Below are positions 7,749 to 14,623 of a stretch of DNA of 39,079 nt, piece after piece. Position 1 is the first letter of the stretch. Every line of letters starts with the position of its first letter. A program made the position numbers and the translations under genes. Origin of the DNA: VFKU01 sp964620045 (lineage in GTDB: Bacteria; Hydrogenedentota; Hydrogenedentia; Hydrogenedentales; GCA-2746185); the NCBI GenBank assembly GCA_964620045.1, contig CAZUJL010000031.1, positions 1-39,079 on the forward strand, given 5' to 3'. The notes under the pieces are model-generated. The model ran no database searches, was not told the origin of the DNA, and saw nothing but the letters and a program-made list of their open reading frames with translations.

Positions 7749-9071
7749 ATGAAAATCCAAACAATTGCGTGTCTGGCGGTACTTAACCTTTTTAGCGTCG
7801 CAGCCTTGGCCGCGGATGCGCCGCACTTCAAAGCCGGCGTAGCCGAGCGCGACATCACGCCGAAAGACGCGATGCCGATGTGGGGCTACGGCGATCGGCA
7901 TGCTGCGCTGAGCCAGGGAACTCAAGATCCGCTCACGGCGACCGCCGTCGTGATCGACGTTGGCGCGGACAAGATCGCGCTCGTCGGTTTGGATCTCGGC
8001 CGCTCGCCGGTACCGAAGTCGATGGAGAAAATCCGCGCGGCGGTAAAAGAGAAGGCGGGCGTCAACTATGTGATGCTCGTCGGCTCGCACACGCACCACG
8101 GTCCGGTGCTCGAACTCAAAGACGAGCCCGGCATGGGCAAGGGTGTGTTCGACGACGCGGTGAAATATGTGCCGTGGTTGGATGAACAGTTGATCGATTG
8201 CATCGTGGCCGCCGCGAAGAACGCCAAGGACGCGCGCATCGGCTGGGGCTCGAAAGAGGTCAACTACAACCGCAACCGGCATACGAAGATTGAGCCGAAG
8301 CCGACGGAGAAAGAACTCGCCGTCATCCGTATCGACGACACGGCCGGAAAGCCGATCGCGATCATGGTGAACTTCGCGGCGCACCCGACCAATATCGACG
8401 GCGCGATCCTGAAATGGTCCTGCGAATATCCCGGCTTCATGCGCGCGGAGATCGAGAAGGAATTGGGCGGACAGGCCGTGTTTCTGCAGGGCGCGGCGGG
8501 CGATATGTCGTGCAACAAGCCGGCCGAGGCCGACGACTACCAGAAGTTCGGCACGCTGCTCGGCCACGAAGTGGTCGAGATCGCGAAGGGCATCGAAACC
8601 AAAGTCCCCGCGACGCCCGCGATCCAGTGCAAGGACGAAGACTTCACATTCGAGACGCGGATTCCGTTTGCGAATCCGATGATCCAAAAGCTGTTCCAGG
8701 GTGCCTTCTTCCCCGAACTCGCGAACGCATCGATGGAGTGGGTGAAGGACAACAAGTACACGGCACACCTGACGACCGCGATGCTGAACAACGAGTTGGC
8801 GTTGGTCGGCGGATCCGGCGAGTTTTTCTGCAACCACTCGATTCGCTTGAAGGAACGTTCGCGCGCGCCGAAGACCTTGTTCTTCGGATATTGCAACGGA
8901 CACAACATGTACTTCCCCACAATCGAAGCGGCGGCCGAAGGTGGATACGGCGGCGATGCGACGGTGAGCTGGGTCGAGATCGGCGCAGGCGAGTTGATGA
9001 TGAACAAGGCGCTCGAAAATATTTATCGCTTCCAGGGCGCCTATAAGTTGCCCGCGCTCGGCGGAAACTGA
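7749..9071 (+). CDS. Exported neutral/alkaline ceramidase-like hydrolase
   Basis: 440 residues. Signal peptide 1-22, then the N-terminal domain of the neutral/alkaline non-lysosomal ceramidase family: opening FKAGVAERDITP, zinc-site motif SHTHHGP (His114/His116), second His212 in NFAAHPTN, and GDMSCN with Ser254 at the position of the family's nucleophile motif GDxSPN (Pro replaced by Cys). True ceramidases cut the N-acyl bond of ceramide and run to ~650-700 residues with a C-terminal Ig-like domain; this one ends after the catalytic region (near AGELMMNKAL). It may act on another amide or ester lipid or polysaccharide substrate. Such shortened homologues are common in planctomycete-like bacteria. 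AAGGGG precedes the ATG by 7 bases. It ends just before the palindromic repeat array. Confidence 0.85.
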   Translation: MKIQTIACLAVLNLFSVAALAADAPHFKAGVAERDITPKDAMPMWGYGDRHAALSQGTQDPLTATAVVIDVGADKIALVGLDLGRSPVPKSMEKIRAAVKEKAGVNYVMLVGSHTHHGPVLELKDEPGMGKGVFDDAVKYVPWLDEQLIDCIVAAAKNAKDARIGWGSKEVNYNRNRHTKIEPKPTEKELAVIRIDDTAGKPIAIMVNFAAHPTNIDGAILKWSCEYPGFMRAEIEKELGGQAVFLQGAAGDMSCNKPAEADDYQKFGTLLGHEVVEIAKGIETKVPATPAIQCKDEDFTFETRIPFANPMIQKLFQGAFFPELANASMEWVKDNKYTAHLTTAMLNNELALVGGSGEFFCNHSIRLKERSRAPKTLFFGYCNGHNMYFPTIEAAAEGGYGGDATVSWVEIGAGELMMNKALENIYRFQGAYKLPALGGN

Positions 9072-9097
9072 TCGTCGGAAAAAGCGTTTTTGCAATT

Positions 9098-9280
9098 CAG
9101 CCCCGGAGGGGCGACATAAAATAGCCCACCGCGTAAGCGGTGGGTATGAAAGCCAGATATTTTTGATGAGTCCCGGAGGGACGGAAGATTCTGCCGTCCC
9201 TCCGGGACTTGTTTATTTTTTTGCACACGTTTTCCCAGCGCTTACGCGCTGGGCTATTTTCTTGCGCCCCTCCGGGAGTG
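9098..9280. repeat. Palindromic repeat cluster (REP/BIME-like), two mirror-image copies around a terminator hairpin
   Basis: Fills most of the 345-base gap between the ceramidase-like and His-rich genes. Forward copy 9100-9144: CCCCGGAGGGGCG, an A-rich ATAAAATAG linker, then the hairpin CCCACCGC-GTAA-GCGGTGGG. Inverted copy 9234-9278: read on the minus strand it is TCCCGGAGGGGCG, AGAAAATAG, then CCCAGCGC-GTAA-GCGCTGGG. The two copies differ in the hairpin stem by paired changes that keep it fully complementary. Between them is a 16-bp hairpin (9169-9209) built from two shorter head units. A related cluster lies at 18784-18890. Confidence 0.85.
9169..9222 (+). terminator. Terminator-like hairpin inside the repeat cluster
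   Basis: 16-bp perfect stem AGTCCCGGAGGGACGG (9169-9184) / CCGTCCCTCCGGGACT (9194-9209), followed by TTGTTTATTTTTTTGC. It probably ends transcripts of the ceramidase-like gene; its arms belong to the repeat family, so a mobile repeat may have been recruited as the terminator. Confidence 0.7.
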
Positions 9281-9322
9281 GAATGGGGTCGTTGTTCCTG
9301 AAAAGCTCAAAAAAGGCCCATT

Positions 9323-9344
9323 TTTAGGCCTGAATACGCCTAAA
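9323..9344. promoter_or_regulatory. Inverted repeat upstream of the His-rich protein gene
   Basis: TTTAGGC (9323-9329) and GCCTAAA (9338-9344), a perfect 7-bp inverted repeat with 8 bases between arms, 73 bases before the start codon. Operator-like spacing; a TCTATAT box follows at ~9355. No matching regulator can be named. Confidence 0.35.
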
Positions 9345-9416
9345 CCGGAATTCGTCTATATCCCCAGCAAGAGAAAGTGAGTATTTGCCGGAAGGATCCG
9401 GTACGGGGAGAAGACG

Positions 9417-9992
9417 ATGTTAAGCAAGATAAGTAAGACGGTGATCGCGGGTGCGGTGACGGCGCTGGGCTTGGGTTTCGGCTTCGGCGCGAACAAGGCC
9501 GCGGCGGATTCGTTCAGCGTATCAGTGCATACGCCAACGGTGTCCGCGGGCTATAGCAATCACCACGGCCACGATGGCGGGTATGTTGCCGTGCGCCCGG
9601 CGCCTCCGGCGGTGGCCTATTGCCCGCCTCCGGCTCCGGTCGTGGTGGTTCAGCCTCCGCGACATGTCTGCTCGTGGGATCGCGTGCCGGTAACGCGCGT
9701 GCGCTATGACGAGTGCGGCCGTCAGATCATCTACACGGACTACGTGCGCGTGCGTACGTGTGACGATTACCACCGTCGCTACGACAACGTGTACTACGGC
9801 CCGTCGGTGGGATACCAGCACGGCCATAAACACGGGCATGGTCACTACAAGCACTACGATGACCACCATGATCATCACAAGCACGGGAAGCATCACAAGG
9901 ATGACTACCGCTACTCGCGCAACTGGGATGACGATGATCACGACCATGACCGTAATCGAAATGACAACCACCGCGGGCGCGATCGCGACTAA
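9417..9992 (+). CDS. Exported His/Asp-rich low-complexity protein
   Basis: 191 residues. Signal peptide ~1-30 (MLSKISKTVIAGAVTALGLG, cut near AAA-DS). The middle (50-85) is Pro/Val-rich, with cysteines in YCPPP, HVCSWD, DECGR and VRTCDD. The last ~70 residues are dominated by His, Asp, Lys and Tyr (GHKHGHGHYKHYDDHHDHHK; WDDDDHDHDRN). Such tails bind Zn, Ni or Cu ions with low affinity, so metal buffering in the periplasm or at the surface is a reasonable guess, but there is no domain I recognise. The start is supported by GGGGAG 6 bases before the ATG. It is monocistronic: own terminator at 10026 and a repeat cluster with a terminator upstream. Confidence 0.75.
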   Translation: MLSKISKTVIAGAVTALGLGFGFGANKAAADSFSVSVHTPTVSAGYSNHHGHDGGYVAVRPAPPAVAYCPPPAPVVVVQPPRHVCSWDRVPVTRVRYDECGRQIIYTDYVRVRTCDDYHRRYDNVYYGPSVGYQHGHKHGHGHYKHYDDHHDHHKHGKHHKDDYRYSRNWDDDDHDHDRNRNDNHRGRDRD

Positions 9993-10025
9993 CTAACGCG
10001 CCTGCGAACTGGGGAACAAGTGTGG

Positions 10026-10063
10026 CCCCGGCGGCTGGATCCGGCCGCCGGGGTTCTCTTTTT
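10026..10063 (+). terminator. Rho-independent terminator of the His-rich protein gene
   Basis: Perfect 10-bp stem CCCCGGCGGC (10026-10035) / GCCGCCGGGG (10044-10053), followed by TTCTCTTTTT. Confidence 0.88.
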
Positions 10064-10096
10064 GATACGATGCGGATGCGTCTTTTTATTTGTCAT

Positions 10097-10167
10097 GTAG
10101 GGGCGGGGCCCTGTCCCCGCCCAAAATCGCGCGTCGGTGTCGGGCGGGGACAGGGCCCCGCCCCTAC
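10097..10167. repeat. 26-bp perfect inverted repeat, GC-rich
   Basis: Arms at 10097-10122 and 10142-10167 are exact reverse complements (outer end GTAGGGGCGGGG, inner end TGTCCCCGCCC) around a 19-base centre. There is no T-run on either side, so it is not a normal terminator, and it sits only 19 bases before the start codon of the AhpD-like gene. It resembles small interspersed palindromic elements found in many copies in draft environmental genomes. Confidence 0.85.
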
Positions 10168-10186
10168 GAATGGAGCTGAGGTCACA

Positions 10187-10531
10187 ATGCCGAACGATTA
10201 CAAGGCGGATTGGAGTTTGGTGGTTGAGGAAGCCAAGGCGATGGGCGGCGTGCTGGGCGACGTCATGCAGGCCTACGGCGGTCTCTCGAAAACCGTGATG
10301 GCCGACGGCAAGCTCGATCGCAAGACCAAGGAACTGATCGCGATGGGGATCGGCATTGGTCGCCTGTGCGAGGGCTGCATCATGTCGCACGTGCGCGGCG
10401 CGCTGAAGAACGGCGCGACCAAAGAGCAGATCGCGGAGGCGGCCGCCGTCGCCGTGATGATGAGCGGCGGCCCGGGCACCGTCTACGGCGCGAAGGCGAT
10501 CGCGGCAGCGGAACAATTCGCGCAGCAATAA
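10187..10531 (+). CDS. Carboxymuconolactone decarboxylase/AhpD-like protein
   Basis: 114 residues, all-helical, the size of a single-domain CMD/AhpD protein. The AhpD-type redox motif is intact: Cys61-Glu-Gly-Cys64 followed by His68 (CEGCIMSH), then VRGALKNGATKEQIAEAAAVAVMMSGGPG, which is the family's second helix pair. Members with CxxC act as alkylhydroperoxidases or disulfide reductases; those lacking it decarboxylate carboxymuconolactone, so a peroxide or thiol redox role is favoured here. The ATG at 10187 gives the usual family start; upstream in-frame codons would read through the 26-bp inverted repeat. Shine-Dalgarno TGAGG lies 7 bases upstream. The gene has its own terminator at 10551. 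Confidence 0.88.
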   Translation: MPNDYKADWSLVVEEAKAMGGVLGDVMQAYGGLSKTVMADGKLDRKTKELIAMGIGIGRLCEGCIMSHVRGALKNGATKEQIAEAAAVAVMMSGGPGTVYGAKAIAAAEQFAQQ

Positions 10532-10550
10532 CCGAGACATCTAATATTTG

Positions 10551-10582
10551 CGCCGGGCGCGGAGCCGTGCCCGGCGTTTTTT
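10551..10582 (+). terminator. Rho-independent terminator of the AhpD-like gene
   Basis: 8-bp stem CGCCGGGC (10551-10558) / GCCCGGCG (10569-10576) then TTTTTT. Confidence 0.88.
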
Positions 10583-10612
10583 GTTCTTCGCGAAACCGAA
10601 AAGGTGTTGACG

Positions 10613-11644
10613 ATGACTCACGGATCGGCAAAGACATTTAAGGCGCCGCTGTGCGATGACCGGCTGGTGTGGGACACGTGGATGAGCGTGTACCGCTTTC
10701 CGACGTTGTGCGTGGCGGATGAACTGGGGTTGTTCAGCGCGCTCGACAAAGCGCCGCTGAATCTGGCGGAGGCGTGCGCCGCGTTGAAGTTGGCCCCGCG
10801 CGCGACCGAGGCCTTGCTCGGCGTTGTGCAATCGATGGGCTTCATCGCGCAGAGCGATGGCCGGTTTCGAAACACGGAAGTGGCGCGTAACTTCCTGTTG
10901 CCGTCGAGTCCGTTTTATTGGGGCGGCATACTGCGCCTGTTTCGCGAAGTGCCGCTGTCGTACGCGTCGCTGTTGGCCGCGCTGCAGAAGGACAAGCCCA
11001 TGGGATACGCCGGCGACGACGTGTGGGAGCGGCACCAGGTTGACCCGGAGCAGGCGCGGGTGTTCACGGCCGCAATGCACAGCCACACATTCCCTGTGGC
11101 GCTTGGCGTCGCGCGCAGCATCGATTTCAGCGGCGTGAAGAAGTTTCTGGATGTGGCCGGCGGGTCGGCGTGCGTGCCGATCGCGATTGCGCAGGAATAC
11201 CCGGACATCAAGTTCACGATCATGGAACTGGACGTGGTCTGCAAGCTGGCGGAGAGTTACGTGAAGGAGTACGGCCTCTCCAGCCGAATCGACACGAAGG
11301 CCGCCGACATGTTCCACGATCCGTGGCCGACGGGCTACGACGCGATCTTTTTCAGCAATATCTACCACGACTGGGACTGGAAGCGCTGCGAATTTCTGAC
11401 CAAGCGGAGTTTCGAAGCGCTACCGTCGGGCGGACGCATCTATCTCCATGAGATTTTGTTGAACGACACGAAAGACGGACCCGCGACCGCGAGCATGTTC
11501 TCGATGAACATGTGTTTCTTCACGGAGGGCAAGCAGTTCTCCGCCGGCGAATTAAAAGGCATGCTCGAAGCGGCGGGATTCCGCGACGTGTCCGTTACGC
11601 ACACGTACGGGTATTACTCGATCGTGTCGGGGCGGAAGCCGTAA
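10613..11644 (+). CDS. SAM-dependent O-methyltransferase (acetylserotonin/caffeate OMT-like family)
   Basis: 343 residues. An N-terminal helical/winged-helix dimerisation domain (~15-90, FPTLCVADELGLFSALDKAP... TEALLGVVQSMGF) precedes a Rossmann methyltransferase domain: SAM motif I FLDVAGGSACVPIAIAQEYP at ~180, the acidic end of strand 2 (TIMELDVV), and the catalytic-His neighbourhood SNIYHDWDWKRC followed by LPSGGRIYLHEILLND. This arrangement is that of family-2 small-molecule O-methyltransferases, which methylate hydroxyl groups of aromatic or polyketide-type compounds in the cytoplasm. The substrate cannot be inferred and no biosynthetic cluster surrounds it. The start is ATG 10613; GTG 10604 is also in frame, but AAGG at 10601-10604 fits the ATG better. 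The rnpB promoter begins 12 bases after its stop. Confidence 0.86.
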   Translation: MTHGSAKTFKAPLCDDRLVWDTWMSVYRFPTLCVADELGLFSALDKAPLNLAEACAALKLAPRATEALLGVVQSMGFIAQSDGRFRNTEVARNFLLPSSPFYWGGILRLFREVPLSYASLLAALQKDKPMGYAGDDVWERHQVDPEQARVFTAAMHSHTFPVALGVARSIDFSGVKKFLDVAGGSACVPIAIAQEYPDIKFTIMELDVVCKLAESYVKEYGLSSRIDTKAADMFHDPWPTGYDAIFFSNIYHDWDWKRCEFLTKRSFEALPSGGRIYLHEILLNDTKDGPATASMFSMNMCFFTEGKQFSAGELKGMLEAAGFRDVSVTHTYGYYSIVSGRKP

Positions 11645-11655
11645 TTTGCGCGTGG

Positions 11656-11661
11656 TATAAT
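11656..11661 (+). promoter_or_regulatory. Promoter -10 box of rnpB
   Basis: Consensus TATAAT, 8 bases before the predicted 5' end of the RNase P RNA and 12 bases after the methyltransferase stop codon. The -35 region (about 11633-11638, CGGAAG) is poor, so the exact -10 carries the signal. Confidence 0.7.
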
Positions 11662-11668
11662 TTCTTTC

Positions 11669-12032
11669 GAGTCGGCCGGGCGGCCGCGGGGTCCGCAAGG
11701 GCCTCGAGGAAAGTCCGAGCTCCACAGGGCAGGGTGCTTCGTAACGCGAAGGCGGGGCGACCCGACGGAAAGTGGAACAGAAACGACACCGCCGATGGAC
11801 TGGGCAACTGGTCACAGGCAAGGGTGAAATGGTGCGGTAAGAGCGCACCGGCGGCGTGGCGACACGTCGGCCGGCTAAACCCCACCCGGAGCAATGCCGA
11901 ATAGGGACGCTATGACGTTGCCCGCGTCGCGTCCGGGTTGGCAGCTTGAGGCGCGCGGTGACGCGCGTCCCAGAGGAATGGCCGTCTCGGGGCCGCAAGG
12001 CCCTAGACAGAACTCGGCTTACAGGCCGACTC
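11669..12032 (+). ncRNA. rnpB: RNase P RNA (bacterial type A)
   Basis: The catalytic RNA that cuts the 5' leader from pre-tRNAs. Conserved elements are all in place: the P1 stem, GAGTCGGCC at 11669-11677 pairing with GGCCGACTC at 12024-12032; the P4 5' half and CR-I block GAGGAAAGTCCGAGCTCC at ~11703; the CR-II/III region ACAGGCAAGGGTGAAATGG at ~11815; GGTAAGAGCGCACCGG; AAACCCCACCCGGAGCAA (J11/12 region); and the 3' P4/CR-V block AGACAGAACTCGGCTTACAG at ~12004. Length ~364 nt is normal for type A. Own promoter at 11656; a GC-rich hairpin (12045-12076) follows. No protein frame here is credible. Confidence 0.97.
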
Positions 12033-12044
12033 GATAGGATCAAT

Positions 12045-12110
12045 GGCCCGCCGTAGGAGTGAACCTGCGGCGGGCCAACCTACTTTCTTTCTGGGAAGAA
12101 AGAAAGTAGG
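12045..12110. repeat. Two consecutive hairpins between rnpB and the SLC13 gene
   Basis: Hairpin 1: GGCCCGCCG (12045-12053) / CGGCGGGCC (12068-12076), just after rnpB and probably its 3' processing or termination structure, though no T-run follows. Hairpin 2: CCTACTTTCTTTCT (12079-12092) / AGAAAGAAAGTAGG (12097-12110), a perfect 14-bp AT-rich stem with a 4-base loop. The second looks like an interspersed repeat; similar CTACTTTCTTT palindromes occur between genes in many bacteria. Confidence 0.7.
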
Positions 12111-12173
12111 CAAAGAAAGACCGAGATTTAAAAGACATCGACGCCAACATCTGATGGCGTTAGTACGCGCGAT

Positions 12174-13979
12174 TCAAAAAGGCCAGACCATCGGCGCGAT
12201 GATGAGCACTGCGGCGCCGCAGAGGATGTTGAGGGGTAGCCCCACGCGCGTGAAGTCGGTGAATTTGTAGCCGCCGGGGCCATAGACCATCAGGTTGGTC
12301 TGATAGCCGATCGGCGTGGCGAAGGCGGCGGACCCGCCCATCATGACGGCCATAATGAACGGCATGAGGTTCACGCCGAGCTTTTCCGCGCTCGCGATGG
12401 CGATGGGGAACATTAGCGCGACGGCCGCGTTGTTCGTGATCACTTCGGTGACGACGATCGTGATGATGTAGATCGCCGCAAGCACGCGGTATGGGTCTTC
12501 GCCCGCAATGCCCATCATCCAGTTCGCCGTCATGGACGCCGCGCCGGACTGATCGAGCGCACGTTCGAAGCCAAGCGCGCAGGCGATGATCACGAGCACG
12601 GGACCGTTCACGGCCTGGCGCGCCTGCGTGACGGTGCAGCAGCGCGTGGCAATCATCAGGCAGGCGGCGATCGAGGCGGCCAGGAACATATCCAGCCATT
12701 CGAAACTGGCGGCGATGATCATACCGAACAAAATCGCCAGCGCGACCGGCGCGCGGTGGTGTTGGCGCGGCGCGGAATCCTCGAGCATCGAGACGAGGAA
12801 AAAGTCGCGCGAGTAACGGTAGTTCGACGCGAAGTTCGGGTCCGCCTCCAGCAGCAGCGTGTCGCCGGGGCGCAGGCGGATGTCGCCAAGCTTCGCCGCG
12901 ATGCGTTCACCCTGGCGCGCGACCGCGAGCACCGCGGCGTTGTACCGCGTGCGGAACTGGCTCTCGCGGATGGTCTGGCCGACAGCGGGGCAGGTATCCG
13001 AAACCACGGCCTCGAACAAACGCCGGCGGTATCGCGGGGAATCCAGCTTAAAGATCTGGTTCGTCGCCGGCACGAGCCCGCGAATGTTTTGCAGGTCCTT
13101 CACGGAGTCGACAATCCCGACGAAAATCAGGCGGTCGTCGGCTTGCAGGCGTTCTTCCGGGCCCACGGCCACGATGCTTTCGCCGCGGCGTTCGATTTCC
13201 ACGAGGTAGGTGGCATCCAGGCGCCTCAGACCGGCTTCTTCGATGGTATTGCCGACGAGTTGGCTGCCGGCTTGCACCATCATTTCGACGGTGTACTCGC
13301 GCGGATTGGAGAGCGACTCGATCGACGACGAGCGTTTCGGCAGCAGCCACGGGCATACGACCACGAGATACGTGCACCCGATGATGGCGGACGGAACACC
13401 GACCCAGGCCGGATCGAAAAAATTGAGCGGCTCAAGGTCCGGGTGTGTGCCCTGCAACCCGATGACCAATCCGGCAACGACGAGGTTCGTGCTCGTGCCG
13501 ATCAGCGAGCAGAGTCCGCCCAGCACCGTGGCGAAGCTGAGCGGCATGAGAAGCTGCGAAGGCTGCAGCTTGATTTTTTTCGCCCAATCGGTGACGACCG
13601 GAATGAACATCGCGACGAGCGGCGTGTTGTTCAGGAACACGCTCATCGTCGCGATGGGGAACGACATGCGCGCAAGCGCGCCGCGGTGCGTCTTGGGCAG
13701 GCCGAGAATGCCGCGCGCAATCCACTCGACCGCGCCCGTTTCGCGCAGACCCGCGACAACGAGGAACAACACGCCAACCGTGAGCATGCCGGTGTTCGCG
13801 AATCCGCGGACGCCGTCTTCCACGCTGATGATGCCAATGCGCCACGCGTCATCCTGGTAGACGGGGCACACCATGAGGATGGTGAGGGCGAGGACGCAGA
13901 CGGCTTCCGGGGGCACACGGTTCCATGCCATCCCGACAAGGAGACCCAGAAGAACGACCAGAACGATTGTGGCTGCCAT
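12174..13979 (-). CDS. SLC13/DASS-type sodium-coupled anion transporter with two RCK_C (TrkA-C) domains
   Basis: ~601 residues. Two membrane halves of the divalent anion:Na+ symporter (citrate transporter) fold surround a central soluble pair of TrkA-C domains. The first half has the family's hairpin motifs SVFLNNTPLVAMFIPV and SLIGTSTNLVVAGLVIG (SNT-like Asn-Thr pair); the second repeats them in VTEVITNNAAVALMFPI and ATPIGYQTNLMVYGPGGYKF. The cytosolic middle (~200-385) holds GSQLVGNTIEEAGLR...DRLIFVG and GQTIRESQFRTRYNAAVLAVARQGER...GDTLLLEA, two RCK_C folds that probably gate transport in response to a ligand. Substrates in the family are sulfate, dicarboxylates or citrate; not decidable here. 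ATG 13979 is preferred; TTG 14000 in frame would add seven residues. Convergent with rnpB. Confidence 0.9.
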   Translation of the reverse strand: MAATIVLVVLLGLLVGMAWNRVPPEAVCVLALTILMVCPVYQDDAWRIGIISVEDGVRGFANTGMLTVGVLFLVVAGLRETGAVEWIARGILGLPKTHRGALARMSFPIATMSVFLNNTPLVAMFIPVVTDWAKKIKLQPSQLLMPLSFATVLGGLCSLIGTSTNLVVAGLVIGLQGTHPDLEPLNFFDPAWVGVPSAIIGCTYLVVVCPWLLPKRSSSIESLSNPREYTVEMMVQAGSQLVGNTIEEAGLRRLDATYLVEIERRGESIVAVGPEERLQADDRLIFVGIVDSVKDLQNIRGLVPATNQIFKLDSPRYRRRLFEAVVSDTCPAVGQTIRESQFRTRYNAAVLAVARQGERIAAKLGDIRLRPGDTLLLEADPNFASNYRYSRDFFLVSMLEDSAPRQHHRAPVALAILFGMIIAASFEWLDMFLAASIAACLMIATRCCTVTQARQAVNGPVLVIIACALGFERALDQSGAASMTANWMMGIAGEDPYRVLAAIYIITIVVTEVITNNAAVALMFPIAIASAEKLGVNLMPFIMAVMMGGSAAFATPIGYQTNLMVYGPGGYKFTDFTRVGLPLNILCGAAVLIIAPMVWPF

Positions 13980-14188
13980 GAGTATGTCTCGTAGGCTCAA
14001 AAACCGGCAAAACCTATCATCTTAGTTGGAGAAGGATCAAAAGGTTGGCGAAATGGAAGTTGTCCCGGCGGCGGGTGTGTTGTCGCCGGCACCAAAGCCC
14101 AAAGAAACTAGTTGAGTGGTGTGCGAGGTTAATCGTCGCCGGATGCGCAGCAGTCGAATTTCCGACAGGTACGTACCAGTCTCAAATT

Positions 14189-14216
14189 TTGCTTTTACGG
14201 CGTGAGCAGTTATTAT
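14189..14216 (+). promoter_or_regulatory. Promoter of the small RHH-like protein gene
   Basis: TTGCTT (14189-14194), 16-base spacer, TATTAT (14211-14216). It gives a leader of ~55 bases before ATG 14278 and leaves the preceding 170 bases, where I see no gene, as upstream region of two divergent genes. Confidence 0.5.
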
Positions 14217-14277
14217 AGGGCCAGTCGGACCGGGAATGATGGCATTCCGGGTACAACCATGGGGTGTAGACCGAGCA

Positions 14278-14481
14278 ATGGCAGGGCGGACGAGCGAAGC
14301 GAAAGGGTCAGCGCCAACCGTAAAAATGACGGTTACGTTGCCGCGCGAAGTGGCTGCGTTTTTGCGTTGGAAGGCGGAAGTGGAAGGCTTGAAGCGCGAT
14401 GAGCTGCTCCGCAACATCATCGTGCATTACGCCAAGAAGCTGCGGAAGGAAGACTTCCGGACCCCGCCGATCGAAGACTAA
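14278..14481 (+). CDS. Small ribbon-helix-helix-like protein
   Basis: 67 residues from ATG 14278 (81 from ATG 14236, also in frame). The core KMTVTLPREVAAFLRWKAEV...LKRDELLRNIIVHYAKKL has the beta-strand (MTVTLP) then two-helix pattern of ribbon-helix-helix (CopG/Arc/MetJ) proteins: an alternating strand that would insert into the DNA groove, followed by an amphipathic helix, a turn (EGLKRDEL) and a second helix. A basic, Ser/Thr/Ala-rich arm precedes it. No toxin gene is adjacent, so an antitoxin role is not supported; a stand-alone regulator is more likely. Starts are hard to choose because neither has a strong Shine-Dalgarno. Promoter at 14189 and terminator at 14496 bracket it as a single-gene unit. 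Confidence 0.7.
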   Translation: MAGRTSEAKGSAPTVKMTVTLPREVAAFLRWKAEVEGLKRDELLRNIIVHYAKKLRKEDFRTPPIED

Positions 14482-14495
14482 TCGGGTATTTTCAG

Positions 14496-14543
14496 GCCCT
14501 GTGCCCCGGCTAAGGGCCGGGTTGCAGGGCTTTTCCTTTTTTT
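14496..14543 (+). terminator. Rho-independent terminator of the RHH-like gene
   Basis: Outer stem GCCCTG (14496-14501) / CAGGGC (14525-14530), inner stem CCCGGC (14505-14510) / GCCGGG (14516-14521), then TTTTCCTTTTTTT. Confidence 0.85.
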
Positions 14544-14563
14544 GCTAGACTTCCGACTCTTTG

Positions 14564-14602
14564 CGCGGCTTAATCCGCACGATGTGCGGGCTTAACCCCG
14601 CG
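14564..14602 (+). promoter_or_regulatory. Tandem hairpins in the rplM leader
   Basis: GCGG-CTTAAT-CCGC (14565-14578) and GCGGG-CTTAAC-CCCGC (14586-14601) are two adjacent hairpins with near-identical six-base loops. The same bases can also fold as one nested structure (CGCGG / CCGCG outside, CCGCAC / GTGCGG inside). It ends 9 bases before the Shine-Dalgarno of rplM, a position used by ribosomal-protein leaders for autoregulation. Confidence 0.5.
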
Positions 14603-14623
14603 ATTCCTTGAAGGAGCGAGTAA

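Noticed and set aside
9098..9280. CRISPR array
   Set aside because: Copies are few, in opposite orientation and self-complementary, with no regular unique spacers and no cas genes in the window.
11552..12043. 163-codon minus-strand frame across rnpB
   Set aside because: It lies antisense to the RNase P RNA, whose conserved elements explain the sequence.
14037..14420. 127-codon minus-strand frame over the RHH-like gene
   Set aside because: No ribosome site and no domain; it overlaps the plus-strand gene that has promoter, RHH core and terminator.
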